Assembly: GCA_963681505.1 (NCBI GenBank)
Contig: OY811975.1
Coordinates: 6,439,490-6,503,489 of the forward strand
Direction: 5' to 3'
DNA length: 64,000 bases
DNA from: Eunapius fragilis
Lineage: Eukaryota; Porifera; Demospongiae; Spongillida; Spongillidae
Shown: piece by piece, positions 48,365 to 59,110 of the stretch
Layout of the letters: each line of letters starts with the position of its first letter
Numbering within the stretch: the stretch's first letter is position 1
The notes under the pieces: model-generated
Databases searched by the model: none
The model's input: only the letters and a program-made list of their open reading frames with translations
What the model was told of the DNA's origin: nothing
Program-made: the position numbers and the translations under genes

Positions 48365-49881
48365 CTAGAACTTCCTGAAGTCTCGATATCGTGATGGTTC
48401 TCTAACCACTCGTCCAGACCTTGTTTGATACCCCTTTGCAACAGCATCCCTTGGTACGGGATGCTCTTCAACTTGAGGTTCCCTCCCTTGATCCTGCACC
48501 TTTGGTGGTTCAGGTACTTTGGCTTGTCCTTCATTTCCTCTGGGTAGTTCGTGTAGTTCCTGTCCTGACGTTTGATTTTGGTCTTCAGAGTTGGGTGCAG
48601 GTGGTTCTGCCATACCCATCTTCGTTGCTGGGGCCTCCGGCTCTTGCTCATAGGAAGGAGTTTCCACTCGTGGGACATTGCATGATGGCTTCAGAAACTT
48701 CCTGTTTCTTCGCACGATCCAGCCATCGACACATATTCCACGATTCCACTGCGTCTTCTTGGCCAACATGTCTTGAACCAATACCGGTTTCCCACTTGCA
48801 GTGGTAGGTGATCTCTACAAGAGTTTGTCCGACTTTGGATTACTTCCTGCCGGTGTATTTTCTTATTCTGCATGTTCTCCTGTACCTCAGGCAACAGCTT
48901 GATAGTTGCCATTGGGATGGCCCCCCTAGTCCTCCGTGCGAGGAATCGTTGGCTTGGGCTCGCGTCCAATCCTACAGTAGGTGTGTTACGCCATTCCAGT
49001 AGAGCCCAAAAGGGGTCTTTACTTCTTCTCAGCAACCGTTTTGCAATCTTCACAGCTGATTCAGCCTTTCCATTTGACTGACTATTATAGGGTGACGACA
49101 TAGTGTGTTGGAATTCCCAGCTTTTTGCAAAGTCCCTGAACTCCCAGGCTATGAACTCGGGGCCCCCATCTGTTTGCACTACCACTGGTATTCCATATCG
49201 TGCGAACTGTTCTTTAATGGCATCCACCACTACAGTGGCCACTGTCGATTTGAGATTAGAGATCTCGAAGTAGTCCGTCAGATAGTCTACAATAAGTAGA
49301 AAGTCCTGGCCCTTAAATCTGAACAGGTCCACTCCAACTTTTTCCCAAGGTTTCTGAGGAATGCTGTGTGCCAAGTGCATCTCCTTCGGCAGTGCTGGAG
49401 AGTCCATTTCACAAACGCTGCATTGAGAGCACACTCTTTTTACATCTTCTGTCATCCCAGGCCAATAAACTGAGTCCCTTGCTCTTCTCAACGTCGATTC
49501 TATCCCTTGATGACTTGCATGCAGTCTTTGTAGAATCTAGCCTCTCAGTTCGGTGGGAACAACAACCTGTCCCCCCTTATAGATAATCCCACCTTGGACT
49601 ATGATACAGTCTCGAACATTCCAGTAGGGTCTGGATGGTGGGGGCACCTGTGAAATGGTGGATGGCCATCCTTGAACAATGACATGTTTCAGGCTACACT
49701 GTTCTGGATCACTTTGTGCTGCTCCTTTAATGGTCTCCATTCTCTGGTCACTAATCCAAACAAACTCTCGTTCCTTGGTGTTCTCCATCTCCTGATCTTC
49801 AAGTTGAAAGACATCCTGCTTTTCTCCCTCATTTCCCACTGGATGTCCCACTGGAGCTCTGGACAGCACATCAGCCACCAC
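48365..49881 (-). pseudogene. Gypsy integrase region and pol C-terminal tail
   Basis: A linker (49881-49537) starts MVADVLSRAP, the usual RNase H end, and finishes at a stop codon. Integrase follows (about 49535-48691): YWPGMTEDVKRVCSQCSVC is the zinc-binding HHCC end. The catalytic core has VGVDLF, then VQTDGGPEF, then NGKAESAVKIAKR, so D, D and E of the DD35E triad are present. A further shift leads to 48781-48365, a Pro/Glu-rich tail ending RSGRVVREPSRYRDF, typical of Gypsy pol ends. The integrase would insert the cDNA. The frame breaks mean this copy cannot make an unbroken polyprotein. Confidence 0.85.
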
Positions 49882-51790
49882 TTGTAGTTTTCCAGGTACA
49901 TATATACCACATCAAGATCGTAACGTTGCAACTGTAACAGCATTCTCTGTAGTCGTCTAGGTGCTACTAAGATGGACTTCTTGGCAATCATCTCTAAAGG
50001 TTTGTGGTCCGTCTCAATTCTGACTCTCTTTCCATAGATGTACTGATCCAGTCGCTGGCAGGCAAAGACTATAGCTAGACACTCCAGCTCTAAGGCAACG
50101 TAATTTTTTTTGCTCTTTGTAAACGATCGTGACACTGATGCTACAGGCCGCCCATCCTGCAACAAGGTGGCTCCAAGCCCCTCAGTGCTGGCATCACACT
50201 GAATCACAATGGGTTTGTGAACGTCATAGAACGCTAGTAGCTGATCGTTACTGATCAGGGTCTTCATCTCTTCAAAGGCTGCCTGTTCCAAGGTTCCCCA
50301 CACAAATTCAGCATCTCTTTCTGTTAGACGCCTCAGCGGCTCTGCCACTTGTGACAGGTTTGGTATAAACCTTGACAGGTAATTCGCCATTCCGAGGAAC
50401 CGGCGCACTTCTTGGACAGTCTTTGGTATGGGCATGTTTTTCACTGCTACTACTTTTGTCGTATCGGGTTTAACTCCCTGCGCCGAGATTTGATGTCCGA
50501 TGTATAGCAATTCTGTCTGGTGCAGGCGCATCTTGTCCTTATTAAACTTTAGATTGACCTCCCGAGCCCGTTGAAGCAGCTTGAGCAGCTTCTGATCGTG
50601 GTCCTGTCTGGCTATTGCATCTGTTTTACCCATTCCATACACTAGGGTATCATCTGTGACAACTGCTACACCTTCCAGCCCGTGTAGCGCATCCTGAAGC
50701 CTTCGATGAAACTCTTCTGGAGCGGATGAGATGCCAAATGGCATTCTGAGCCAGCGATACTTGCGTCCTGCACCCCAAAAGGTTGTCAAAAAGCTACTGC
50801 TCTCACTCAACTTTACTTGCAGTAAGCCATCCTTAGCATCAAATAGACTGAACACTCTTGCTCCCTTCAACTGGGGTAGTACATCGTCTACGGTAGGCAG
50901 ATGAAAGTGGTTCCGTCGGATTGCTTTATTCAGATCCCGAGGGTCCAAACAAACACGAACAGACTTCTTATCATGTTTCCATACTGTGGTGATGTTGCTA
51001 ATCCACTCTGTGGGCTGGTCCACAGTGGCAATAATTCCATTCTCCTCCAGAACTCTGAGTTTGTCCTCCACAGCTGCCCGCATGGTATGAGGTATCTTCC
51101 TTGGTCTGTTAAGCATTGGTGGAACAGCCGGATCTAGGTCTATATGGTACTCTCCTGGTAGGCACCCTACTCCACTGAAAACATCTCCAAATTCTAACAG
51201 AACTGTCTCCTTAGTTAGGATACTATGCTCAGCCACCAGATTGACTCTCTCCGACCTATATGAGATTAGCTCCAACTGTAAACAGGTGTCAAAGGATAGT
51301 AAGGTGTGATGCCTTGTCTTCAACACCTCGAACACCAGCTGCCTACTCTTGCCTTCCCTGTCTTTCACCACTACTAGACACTGACACAGCGATCGCTTTA
51401 CTGACCCATCATACATGGACAATAGTATCCCGCTGTCTCTTAACTTTGGGCTGCCTAACTGCACATAGTCTGGAAGTGACAGTACATTGCAAGAGGCAGC
51501 GGTATCCAGTTGGAAGGTCAACTCTAGGCGTTTGCCCCCTGCCTCACACCAAAACCTTGCTAGCAATTTTTTGCCCTTTTTCTCCACCTTGACCTGTAGT
51601 AGTTCCTCTGGTTCCAACTCTTGCATCAACTGGGTTGGTCTGCTTCTCACCTTACACTTTCTTGCAAAGTGATTAAAACCATTGCACTTGAGACACTTTT
51701 GCCCAAACGCTGGACATTGCCTCAGACGATGACACCTTCCGCACTTCCAACATTCCTGCTCCTCCTTCTGGCTCCGATCTGATTCGATGC
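49882..51790 (-). pseudogene. Gypsy nucleocapsid end, protease, reverse transcriptase and RNase H
   Basis: Zinc-knuckle region CWKCGRCHRL...CPAFGQKCLKCNGFNHFARKC spans about 51765-51665, joined to the long open frame starting at 51650. Protease: FQLDTAASCNVL (DTA in place of DTG). RT: RVCLDPRDLNKAI, FSLFDAKDGLLQV, LRMPFGISSAPEEF and VVTDDTLVYG, with the two catalytic Asp kept. Thumb: FLGMANYLSRFIPNLS. RNase H: QCDASTEGLGATL, SFTKSKKNYVALELECLAIV, TDHKPLEMI. Gag and pol are separated by a frame change near 51790. Confidence 0.9.
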
Positions 51791-52461
51791 TTTCGGCCCT
51801 AGACGCCTAACCGAGAACTGACACACCCTTCCTAGGTTCACCCCTTTTTCTAATCATGGCAACCTCATCCTCTTCTTGGTGTTCAGAGCTTTTAACAGCT
51901 GCCACCTGTTCTGGTAGTTCTTTGGTTTCCCTTTCCCAGCTCTGTAGATCCGCAGTTGTCGCCTCCATAGGTTGGCACATCTGAATGGCTTTTGTTAAAT
52001 CCAGTTTGGCTGTCTCGAACAGTCTTCTTCTCATGCGCTCACTATCAATGCCCCTGATCAATACATGCAACATCAAATCTTCTTTCAGGTTCCCAAAGTC
52101 ACAATCCTTGACTTGTTTACGCAGTTCGGACACAAACTTATCAACCAAACGACCTGCCTGTTTCAGCTGAAAGAACTTATCTCTGAGTACGTGCTTACTG
52201 GTTCTTCGAGCGCATAGTGAGTCCAGCTTTGTCATGACTCCATCAAATCCCTTGTCTTCTCCCTGCGTGAACGTCAACGCTTCATACATGTCATTAATTC
52301 GTGGACCCACTACCCGCAAAAAACATGGCCAACTTCACCGCTGACTCTGCCTTATCCTTTCCCAGTGCCGTCAAGAATAGTGCGAATTCCTTCTTGAAAC
52401 GTAGCCACTGATCCGTTATGTCTCCCTCGCCCACTTGGTCTGGAACTAAATATTTCTCCAT
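51790..52461 (-). pseudogene. Gypsy gag
   Basis: Starts at ATG 52461 (MEKYLVPDQVGEGD), 48 bp inside the 5' LTR. A one-base change in a T6 run near 52322 breaks the frame. The rest (52319-51807) reads PRINDMYEALTF, KHVLRDKFFQLKQAGRLVDK and so on, an all-helical capsid-like sequence, then a Glu-rich end. Forms the particle core in related elements. Confidence 0.8.
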
Positions 52462-52508
52462 TTCTCTCCGCCCTTTTAACAGTTAGAGAGAAGCCACTTC
52501 TGACACCA

Positions 52509-52658
52509 TGTTACGAGTGCCGCTACACAAAGGAACTGACTAATCACAACATCCAAATACAACCTCCAGAACACATACACACCCGTGCGGCTATTTCCCC
52601 AAATAAGAGTGGGCACCCCACCGCGCATGCGCAGTTCCCAAAACAACCTATCTAAACA
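52509..52658 (-). repeat. 5' LTR of the Gypsy element (150 bp)
   Basis: Nearly identical to 48164-48312; flanked on the outside by CATGT. Contains GTGCGGCTATTTCCCC and GCGCATGCGC. Confidence 0.95.
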
Positions 52659-52859
52659 CATGTGATGCGAGTTATTAATTATTCGTTTTTGAGTGAGTTC
52701 GAGATATTGGGTGTGTGTTCTAGAGAGCGTTTATGCTACGACAATCAGGTCCACTATCGAATCTTTTTCAAGCTTCATGGCCTCAGTGCGCTTGGAGGCA
52801 ATGTAACTGGCAACAGTGTCTGAACTATTCTGATTTGCAAGAATTATAATAGAAAATCT

Positions 52860-53015
52860 TGTTTCATGTACATACACGTGTTTCTTTGATCTGTAGGATG
52901 CTTGCTATTTAATGTCATTTATTTGCCAAAAATATTAAAGTGTATATACACAGATACACATTATTTATCGATGAAAGGAACAAAAAAGAATAGTTCAGTT
53001 CAGTTCAGACATTGT
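52860..53015. repeat. Dispersed repeat, partner of 15147-15305
   Basis: Reverse-complement match to 15147-15305. It interrupts the minus-strand non-LTR copy between two of its segments, so it inserted into it. Confidence 0.6.
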
Positions 53016-53550
53016 TTGGCACAGAAATAGTATTGTCTCCAATTGGGGCACCAAGTATGACCAGGTGTGGCACATGAGAGACCTTCATACATAATGGGAG
53101 CATGCATGGTGATGTCATATTTGCTGAAAAGCTCGCAATTTGGCAAATTAATGTTCCAGCCCAGTGATGGTCCAAGTGTGTCAATTAATGATAGAGCATG
53201 GAGAATAGTTGACTTCATACCTGCTAGCACACCATTAGCGAGAAACCAAGCATTAAAAAGCAGTGCAAGGCAATCACCGTCTACATCAATGGCCGTTGTA
53301 ATCTTCCACAAGACCAAAGAAAAAAGAATAAAGGGCCCAGTAGTTCTTTTATCTTCTGCATGACCAAAGAAAAAGGAATAAAGGGCCCAGTGGCTCACCT
53401 TGCTGAACTCCTGATTGTGATGACAAATGACCTAAAGGGTGCCACAAGAGGGGGTGAGAGCCATAGCACCAAGAAGCCCATGGAAGGAGTTTTGGGAAAT
53501 GAATGGCACATTCATCCAGGAGGGCTTAAGCTTGCCTGGACTCAAGGTTG
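53000..53550 (-). pseudogene. RT-core part of the split non-LTR copy
   Basis: Contains the QQGEPLGP turn and the AWFLANGVLAG motif with the catalytic aspartates lost. A roughly 60-bp unit (GACCAAAGAAAAANGAATAA then AGGGCCCAGT) is tandemly duplicated at 53300-53398. Confidence 0.7.
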
Positions 53551-53594
53551 AAGCATTTGTAGTGATTGCTGTAATAGGTATTATAAAGTGTGGG

Positions 53595-53890
53595 TGTAAT
53601 TGTTAGATGTCTGGTTTTAAAGGAGCCAGATTGTATGTCCCTGATTGTAAAAGGATCTAGAAGAATCTTCGCACGTGATGGACCGACGCTATTAAAAGCT
53701 GTGACAACCTGGCATAGGCAGCAGCATTGTAGCTGACGTGGGAACTTGGCAGGGAGTGGTTGTATGCTGAGTGTACATATGCTTTTTGTTGTGTGTGTAT
53801 CACTGTGATTTGGCTATTTGAGAATCCGCACAACTCGGATGCTCTGGCGCAGCACGTGAGTTGGCCACAGTCTCAGTCATATTTATTACA
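53595..53890 (+). repeat. 5' LTR of broken Gypsy element A (296 bp)
   Basis: TGTAATTGTTAG ... TTTATTACA, followed after two bases by TGGTGACGAGGG, a typical primer-binding-site position. No matching 3' LTR was found downstream. Confidence 0.6.
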
Positions 53891-54117
53891 ATTGGTGACG
53901 AGGGAATTAAACTAGCGTCTGTTGTGGATGGCGCCTCTTCTGGGAACTGTAGGACATTTCAAGAAGGACAGGAGGACTGGACATATGATTGCGAACGCTT
54001 GAAACAATTCTTTCAGGCTAACGGAATCGGTGACGAAGGCAAACGCAGAGCTGTCCTCCATAGCGTTTGCGACGGCTCCGTGTACCAATTGATACGCAAC
54101 ATGGTGGCGTCTCTCTC

Positions 54118-54305
54118 AAGGAAAAAAAAATCATGCATGCCATCTTGCAAAGAATCATGCTAAATCTTACAAGGATCATGCATGATTTTCGGACAATCAT
54201 GCATGATCACGCCAACGTCTTGCATAGCACATGAAAGATTAATTACGGGCAGAGTACGGATTGGTTCGAAAAATATGCATGAATCATGCTAGAACTTGCA
54301 AGGTT
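54118..54305. repeat. Insertion rich in ATCATGCATG words
   Basis: Breaks gag of element A. Contains AATCATGCTA(A/G)A(A/T)CTT(A/G)CAAGG twice (54160, 54280) and several ATCATGCATGAT palindromes. Probably a small non-autonomous element. Confidence 0.5.
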
Positions 54306-55262
54306 TTTTCCTCAGCCTTGAAAACCTTCAGACAAGTCCTTCTCTGAGCTGGTAACACTTGTTCGCGCTCGTTTTTGCCCTTCCCCATCTGTTATGCGGT
54401 GCAAAGCTACAATTTCAACTCTCAGTTGCAGAGGGACGGGAAGTCGGTATCGCAGTTTGTCGCTGCATGAGCTGCGTGCACTGCGACTTCGGGATTTTCT
54501 GGAGGATATGCCACAGGACTGTCTTGTATGTGGTGTTCGGGACATCAGGGTACAGCGCGCGGAGGCCGTTATAGCCGAAGCGGGTCGGTCACCTTCGCCA
54601 AGGCCTTTAATTTGGATTGGCACAGCTAGCGTCTGAGCTGGTGGAAAAGAATGTTCAGGACCTCCAACACTCAGAAGGTATTCCCGTTGTGGCGGTATAA
54701 GCATAAGTTAAGGCGTCTGACTGTCGCTGTAAGTCTTTGGTTTGGTAAACGGTATACTCCTTTGCAGATGCAAGTGGATACTGGAGCGGTAGTCTCTCTT
54801 ATTGCGAGAGTACTTAAAAGCGTGTTTGGCCTCGGTAAGACATCCTGCATTGGAGCAACGTGGCATCTTGTTGCGCACTTACACGGGGGAAAGTATCAAT
54901 GTCGTTGGGAAGATTTGACGAGATAGACGAGATAGGACTTTCGCCAAAGTTTCCATGTGCTCTTCTCTTGACGAGTTGCCACCAAAATATCATCTATGTA
55001 TACTTGAAAAATTCCTTCCATCGTTCGTTGGAAAATTTCCGGGGCTGCTGCAACACCAAATGGCAACCGGTTATAACGAAAGACGCCTTTGTGCATGGAA
55101 ATGGTCACAATGCAAACTCTTTGGACACTTCCTCCACCTGCAACTGCAAGTAAGCGTGCGACAGGTCCAGTTTAGAGAACACTTTAGCTCCCGTCATGGA
55201 TGTCAGCACATCATCTATTCGATCGGGGAAGGGGATAAGAATCAACAGTTGCTGCACCATTA

Positions 55263-55341
55263 ATAATCCCCACATATCAGTAAACTCCCATCGGTTTTTA
55301 CCACCGGTACCGATGGGAGTTTACGGATATGCGGGGATTAT
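55263..55341. repeat. Foldback at the inversion junction in element A
   Basis: Arms 55263-55295 and 55309-55341 (33 bp, two mismatches) around a 13-nt loop. Both arms encode the same RT peptide, once on each strand. Confidence 0.9.
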
Positions 55342-56339
55342 AAATTTACTGTTAATAGTGCTGCAACTCCCCTTTCCCGAATAGACTATTTTGAATGCAC
55401 ATGCCCCTTGTGATGTCACACAGCTTAAGTCATTCATAGGGCTAGTTAATTATTATTCAAAGTTTTTGCCTTGCCTTGCAGACACTTTCATTGCATGGCA
55501 CCATTGTACAAGTTACTGGCTAAACATCAGCCATGGCACTGCGGAAAGGAACAGGCTGATACATTTCAGAAAGCAAAATCTCAGCTGTCTTCAGATGTTT
55601 TATTGGTGCACTTTGATCCTGGAAAACTAGCCATTTCTTGTGATGCTCTACGGCATTGGAGCAGTCTTGTCACATGTTTATGAAGACGGCACGGACCGAC
55701 CAATAGCCTATGCCTCTCGGTTTCTGGCTCGAAAAAGTACTCGCAGATTGAAAAAGAAGGCTTGGCGGTGGTGTGGGGTGTGAAGAAATTTCATCTGTTT
55801 TTGTATGAAATGGAATTTGTCATACTTTCTGATCACAAACCTGTGCAGTTCCTTTTCAGAAACCAGTCCCAGGATTCAGATGGGCATTGACATTAAGTGC
55901 ATACAAATACCACATGGAATACAGAGCTGGGATGGACCAGAGTAATGTGGATGCATTTAGCAAACTACCAGTGGGAGAGGCTCCTTTGGTTGTTCCTATC
56001 CCAGGGTACACTGTTCTCATGCTCCAGATGCTGTCAATTGCTGATTAGTTACAGCCTCAGCTATCAGGAAGTGGACCAATACAGACCCGTTGTTGTCTAT
56101 GGTAAGACGCATGGTGCTGCAGGGATGGGAGTCACAACACAACCCGAAGTTTAAGCCATATATGCAGTGGAGGTATGAACTCAGTGTTCAAAATGGATGT
56201 ATCCTTTGGGGCAGCTGTGTTGTGGTACCTCCTCTGGGTAGGGCACCCATACATGGACTGAAGGGTGTAATAATGCATTTTTTGAACTAAAAAAAAAAAA
56301 ACTACTTACGTCATCACCAATACTTGCATTACCTAACTT

Positions 56340-57860
56340 CAGTTTGGATTTTGTTTTAGACACAGATGCCAGTGGGGATGGTCTTGGTGCTGTCCTTTCT
56401 CAGATGACTAATGGTGAAGAACGGGTACTGGCATATGCCAGCAGGGCGTTAAGCAGCTCAGAAAGGAAGTATTGTACCACAAGGCTGGAGATGTTTGCCT
56501 GGCTGCTCACCATATCCGGTCCTAACTCTATGGAAAGAAGTTTATCCTCTGAACAGGCCATCATTCACTGCAATGGGCTACACAAATTCAAGGAGTCAGA
56601 GGGGCAGGTTGCCCGTTGGCTCAAGATACTATCTGAGTTTGACTACACATTGGTGCACCGTGCAGGTAAGCGACACACAAATGCTGATGCATTATCATGT
56701 GGCAGGTGCAGCCAGTGTGGACTGGAGGAGGAAACCTTACCCTGTGATGTTGTATCACACCTCATGTTACCAGCTTGGACTGAAGAGGAGATTAAGGCTC
56801 AACAGAGTTCTGAACCTGACCTACATCAGATGATCAGCTGGCTGGAGATGAATACCCTCCCGGACAAATGCCCCAGAGTAGTGCCTTGAAAACTATCTTC
56901 CCTATGGGTGCAGAGAAGGTATCTCACTTTGAGAGATGGGGTTTGCATCACATATGGCAGGATATACCAGGTGGTGGGGTGGGTAGACACCTTCAAGTTG
57001 TACTCCCAGCCAGTTTGGTTAAGAATGAATTGGAAGGCCTCCATAGTACTCTGGTGGGTGAACACATGGTGACAGCAAAAACATTAGAAATGCCCAATTT
57101 TACTGCCCAGGTCAAAGAAATGACATGGACATGTGGTGTAGGTACCTCCAGGGTGAGCCAGGGCCTCTCTGAAAATCAGCTTAGCTCAGATGCCCCTACA
57201 GCGAGTTGCAATGGATATCCTGCGTCCACTACCTGAAACACCAAGGAGTAACTGCTACATCCTGGTGATTGGTGATTATTTCAACAAATAGAAGGAGGCA
57301 TTTCCTTTGAAGGACACTGAAGCATTGACTATAGCAAGAGTTTTTTGTTAATGAGTTTGTGTGCAGTTTTGGTGTCCCAGATTCTATCCATACAGACCAA
57401 GGGAAGAACATTGAAGCTAAGATCATAAAGGAAATATGCACATTGCTGGACATCAATTAGACACACACCACTGCATACCACCCTCAGTCGGATGGCCTTG
57501 TGGAGAGGTTCAGCAGAAACGTACTAGGCATGTTGAGCATGGCAGTGAGGGAGGATGAACAGGGGTGGGACTTTCTCTGGAGCCTGAGGATATACAACCT
57601 GAGCCAGAGGATAGATAACCTGGAGGATATACGACCTGAGCCAGAGGATAGACAACCTAGCTGTAGACAACCTGTCATTGAACTAGTTCCAGATGTTCCA
57701 GGGCCACGACGTTCAACCAGAGTCAGAAGGCCTACCATGCACTATGGTGATCCAGTTGAAATTCCTGAGATGAAGATCTCTTTGGTCGAGAAAGCAGTGC
57801 GAGGGCACACTCTCGTAAAAGGGGGAGTAATGTAATGATTTAACTGTAGTTGCTAACTAG
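56340..57860 (+). pseudogene. Gypsy element B: RNase H and integrase fragment
   Basis: Starts inside RNase H (LDTDASGDGLGAVLSQ, ERVLAYASRALSSSERKYCT), continues through LVHRAGKRHTNADALS and zinc-region remnants, then integrase in mixed frames: MDILRPLPETPRSN near 57210-57250, IHTDQGKN near 57395-57418 and HPQSDGLVERFSRN at 57480-57520. The tail has PRRSTRVRRPTMHYGD (57700-57750). A purine tract AAAAGGGGGAGTAA precedes TGTAATGATTTAAC at 57833, the likely start of its 3' LTR, whose end was not determined. It differs in sequence from element A, so two elements abut here. Confidence 0.75.
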
Positions 57861-58256
57861 CCAATTATATTCAAAAATAGCTAGAGAGACATTGCTATGT
57901 AATTCAGTATAACTGTACTGCTCTAAATTACATAGACATGGGGCTAGGGTATGTTTTTTATTTTACATAGTGCAACTAGCAGAGTAAAAGAACTCGTCGA
58001 ATCAATTCTTGATTTTCAATTTATTTGTCATTTACTTACATTCTGGTACAAAATAGTTATATACCCTGTTCAAAATGTTAACATTACATACTAGAATGTA
58101 GTGATTCTCCTGAGTTAAATCAATTCACGGAATGAAACGAAAAATATAAACAACACACAAAATGAAACTAAATAACCGGAACATCACTGTGGAATTGAAA
58201 AGGATGTATGGAGGAACTGAAGGACAGTGCAGTTGTATGTGGCAGAGCAATACATA
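57861..58256. other. Possible LTR remainder and 3' untranslated sequence of the next exon
   Basis: Left part may be the 3' LTR of element B. From about 58110 the sequence is homologous to 24895-25078 (TGAGTTAAATCAATT, AACATCACTGTGGAATTGAA, GGAAGGACAGTGC-like), the stretch after the stop codon of the paralogous exon. Confidence 0.55.
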
Positions 58257-58474
58257 TTAGACACTACTCTCATCACTACAATTTTTGACTATCTTTTCAT
58301 CAAACGTTTCATCCAAATTTTGTTCCACATAACTAGTTCTCTTGGATACAGCTTTGGTCTTTGATGTGCAGCCAATGTATATAACATATGTTAACACAGC
58401 AATTGATGTAGCAAGTAGTAAAACAAACAGTGAAATACCTGTTGATAATCCAATCGTCAAAGGATTAACTGCAC
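58257..58474 (-). CDS. Terminal transmembrane/tail exon, paralogue of 25079-25305
   Basis: Phase-1 exon after a CATCATAG acceptor, ending in a stop at 58257. Encodes GAVNPLTIGLSTG, a hydrophobic helix ISLFVLLLATSIAVLTYVIY, then IGCTSKTKAVSKRTSYVEQN and an acidic tail (LDETFDEKIVKNCSDESSV). The tail differs more from its paralogue than the membrane segment does. Both exons lack the other exons nearby, and in both a hAT element lies just upstream on the same strand (59111-62436 here). The rest of this gene may lie beyond the hAT or outside the window. Confidence 0.6.
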
Positions 58475-59110
58475 CTATGATGAAACAAGGTGCAGATAAT
58501 ATCAACATGCACACACATTACCCATTGTTTATGGGTGAAAATATTACAAGCTTGTAACAAACATTTTAAAGGGGTGCAGAAATGGTGTGTGTTAGTATTT
58601 TACAACTGCTATCTAATTATGTATTTAAATTCAATGTACTGTGTTTGCACAAAAATATCAACATCTACATATATATACATGTACATTAACAATGCAATCA
58701 CCCGTACATGTAGGTAGGATTGATGCTGCATGATAAAGTCACAAAACCATACTCATTTTAGTAGGACAACTGAAAATAGGATGGATTGCTTCTGTCTATG
58801 TTGATACCAAACAAAATACAGAAACTACAGTGTACATGTGCTAAAGCTGTTCCATTCATTAATGCTTTTTACCCCGATTGAAATCTTCAACTCAACGTTA
58901 TTGAAGAGAATACTTAATTTAATTCAGTTCCATATTCCTACTAAACTATCACTGTTGAGCCTTCTGAGTTGACAAATTATGGTCCAGCTTTGCATACTAT
59001 AAATGACCCTTTAAATCCAAAAGGAGATTGTGGTATTATAGTACCTACTTAGTACTGTAAACATGCCAGAAACTGTAGCTATCTGCTTCAACAATATAGC
59101 AAGACATATA
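58475..59110. other. Probable intron sequence
   Basis: No clear exon. A plus-strand stretch at 58956-59040 (VEPSELTNYGPALHTINDPL...) is open but unassigned. 58560-58690 is weakly similar to 25380-25500. Confidence 0.35.

Larger units (their letters stand above)
48164..52658 (-). mobile_element. Gypsy-type LTR retrotransposon, 4.5 kb, structurally complete
   Basis: LTRs 48164-48312 and 52509-52658 flank gag-pol on the minus strand; CATGT duplicates lie at 48159-48163 and 52659-52663. The primer-binding site (TGGTGTCAGAAGTGG) is next to the 5' LTR (about 52508-52494), and a long G tract on the minus strand (48314-48339 as C) sits where the polypurine tract is expected. Order gag-protease-RT-RNase H-integrase is Gypsy/Metaviridae-like. 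Confidence 0.95.
46870..53550 (-). mobile_element. Old minus-strand copy of the endonuclease-type non-LTR family, split by a Gypsy element
   Basis: Segments in order on the minus strand: 53550-53400 (PWASWCYGSHPLLWHP, SGVQQGEPLGP), 53398-53000 (AWFLANGVLAG where the first copy has AWYLDDGVLAG), about 52800-52730 (YIASKRTEAMKLEK), 48135-47721 (LRMCAGGYSKLVHLARVTPP; GGLGLRSVSHHSSA), 47435-47118 (LGLDTAREISCSLCP; RHNHLRDLV; RPTDILALDWDKG) and 47075-46900 (ELGWVCVPLAVETYGNW). The Gypsy element 48164-52658 sits inside. The catalytic DD is changed to AN. Confidence 0.75.
53595..56290 (+). pseudogene. Gypsy element A: gag-pol, rearranged and truncated
   Basis: Gag begins after the primer site: DWTYDCERLKQFFQANGIGD, AVLHSVCDGSVYQLIRNMVA (53970-54105). 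After a 190-bp insertion gag resumes (FSELVTLVRA; HELRALRLRDFLEDM; VCGVRDIRVQRA; 54335-54565). Protease: QMQVDTGAVVSLIA at 54766-54807. The RT palm is in reverse orientation at about 55260-54930 (minus strand: FRYNRLPFGVAAAPEIFQRT and VYIDDILVA). Plus orientation returns at 55309 (VRICGDYKFTVNSAATPL), then FIGLVNYYSKFLPCLAD, RNase H (RPIAYASRFLAR; LSDHKPVQFLF; 55690-55860) and the start of integrase (56090-56280). The core integrase is lost. Not functional. Confidence 0.8.

Noticed and set aside
54312-54704. Minus-strand 130-codon frame in Gypsy element A
   Set aside because: It is the antisense shadow of gag sequence that reads correctly on the plus strand (HELRALRLRDFLEDM and neighbours).
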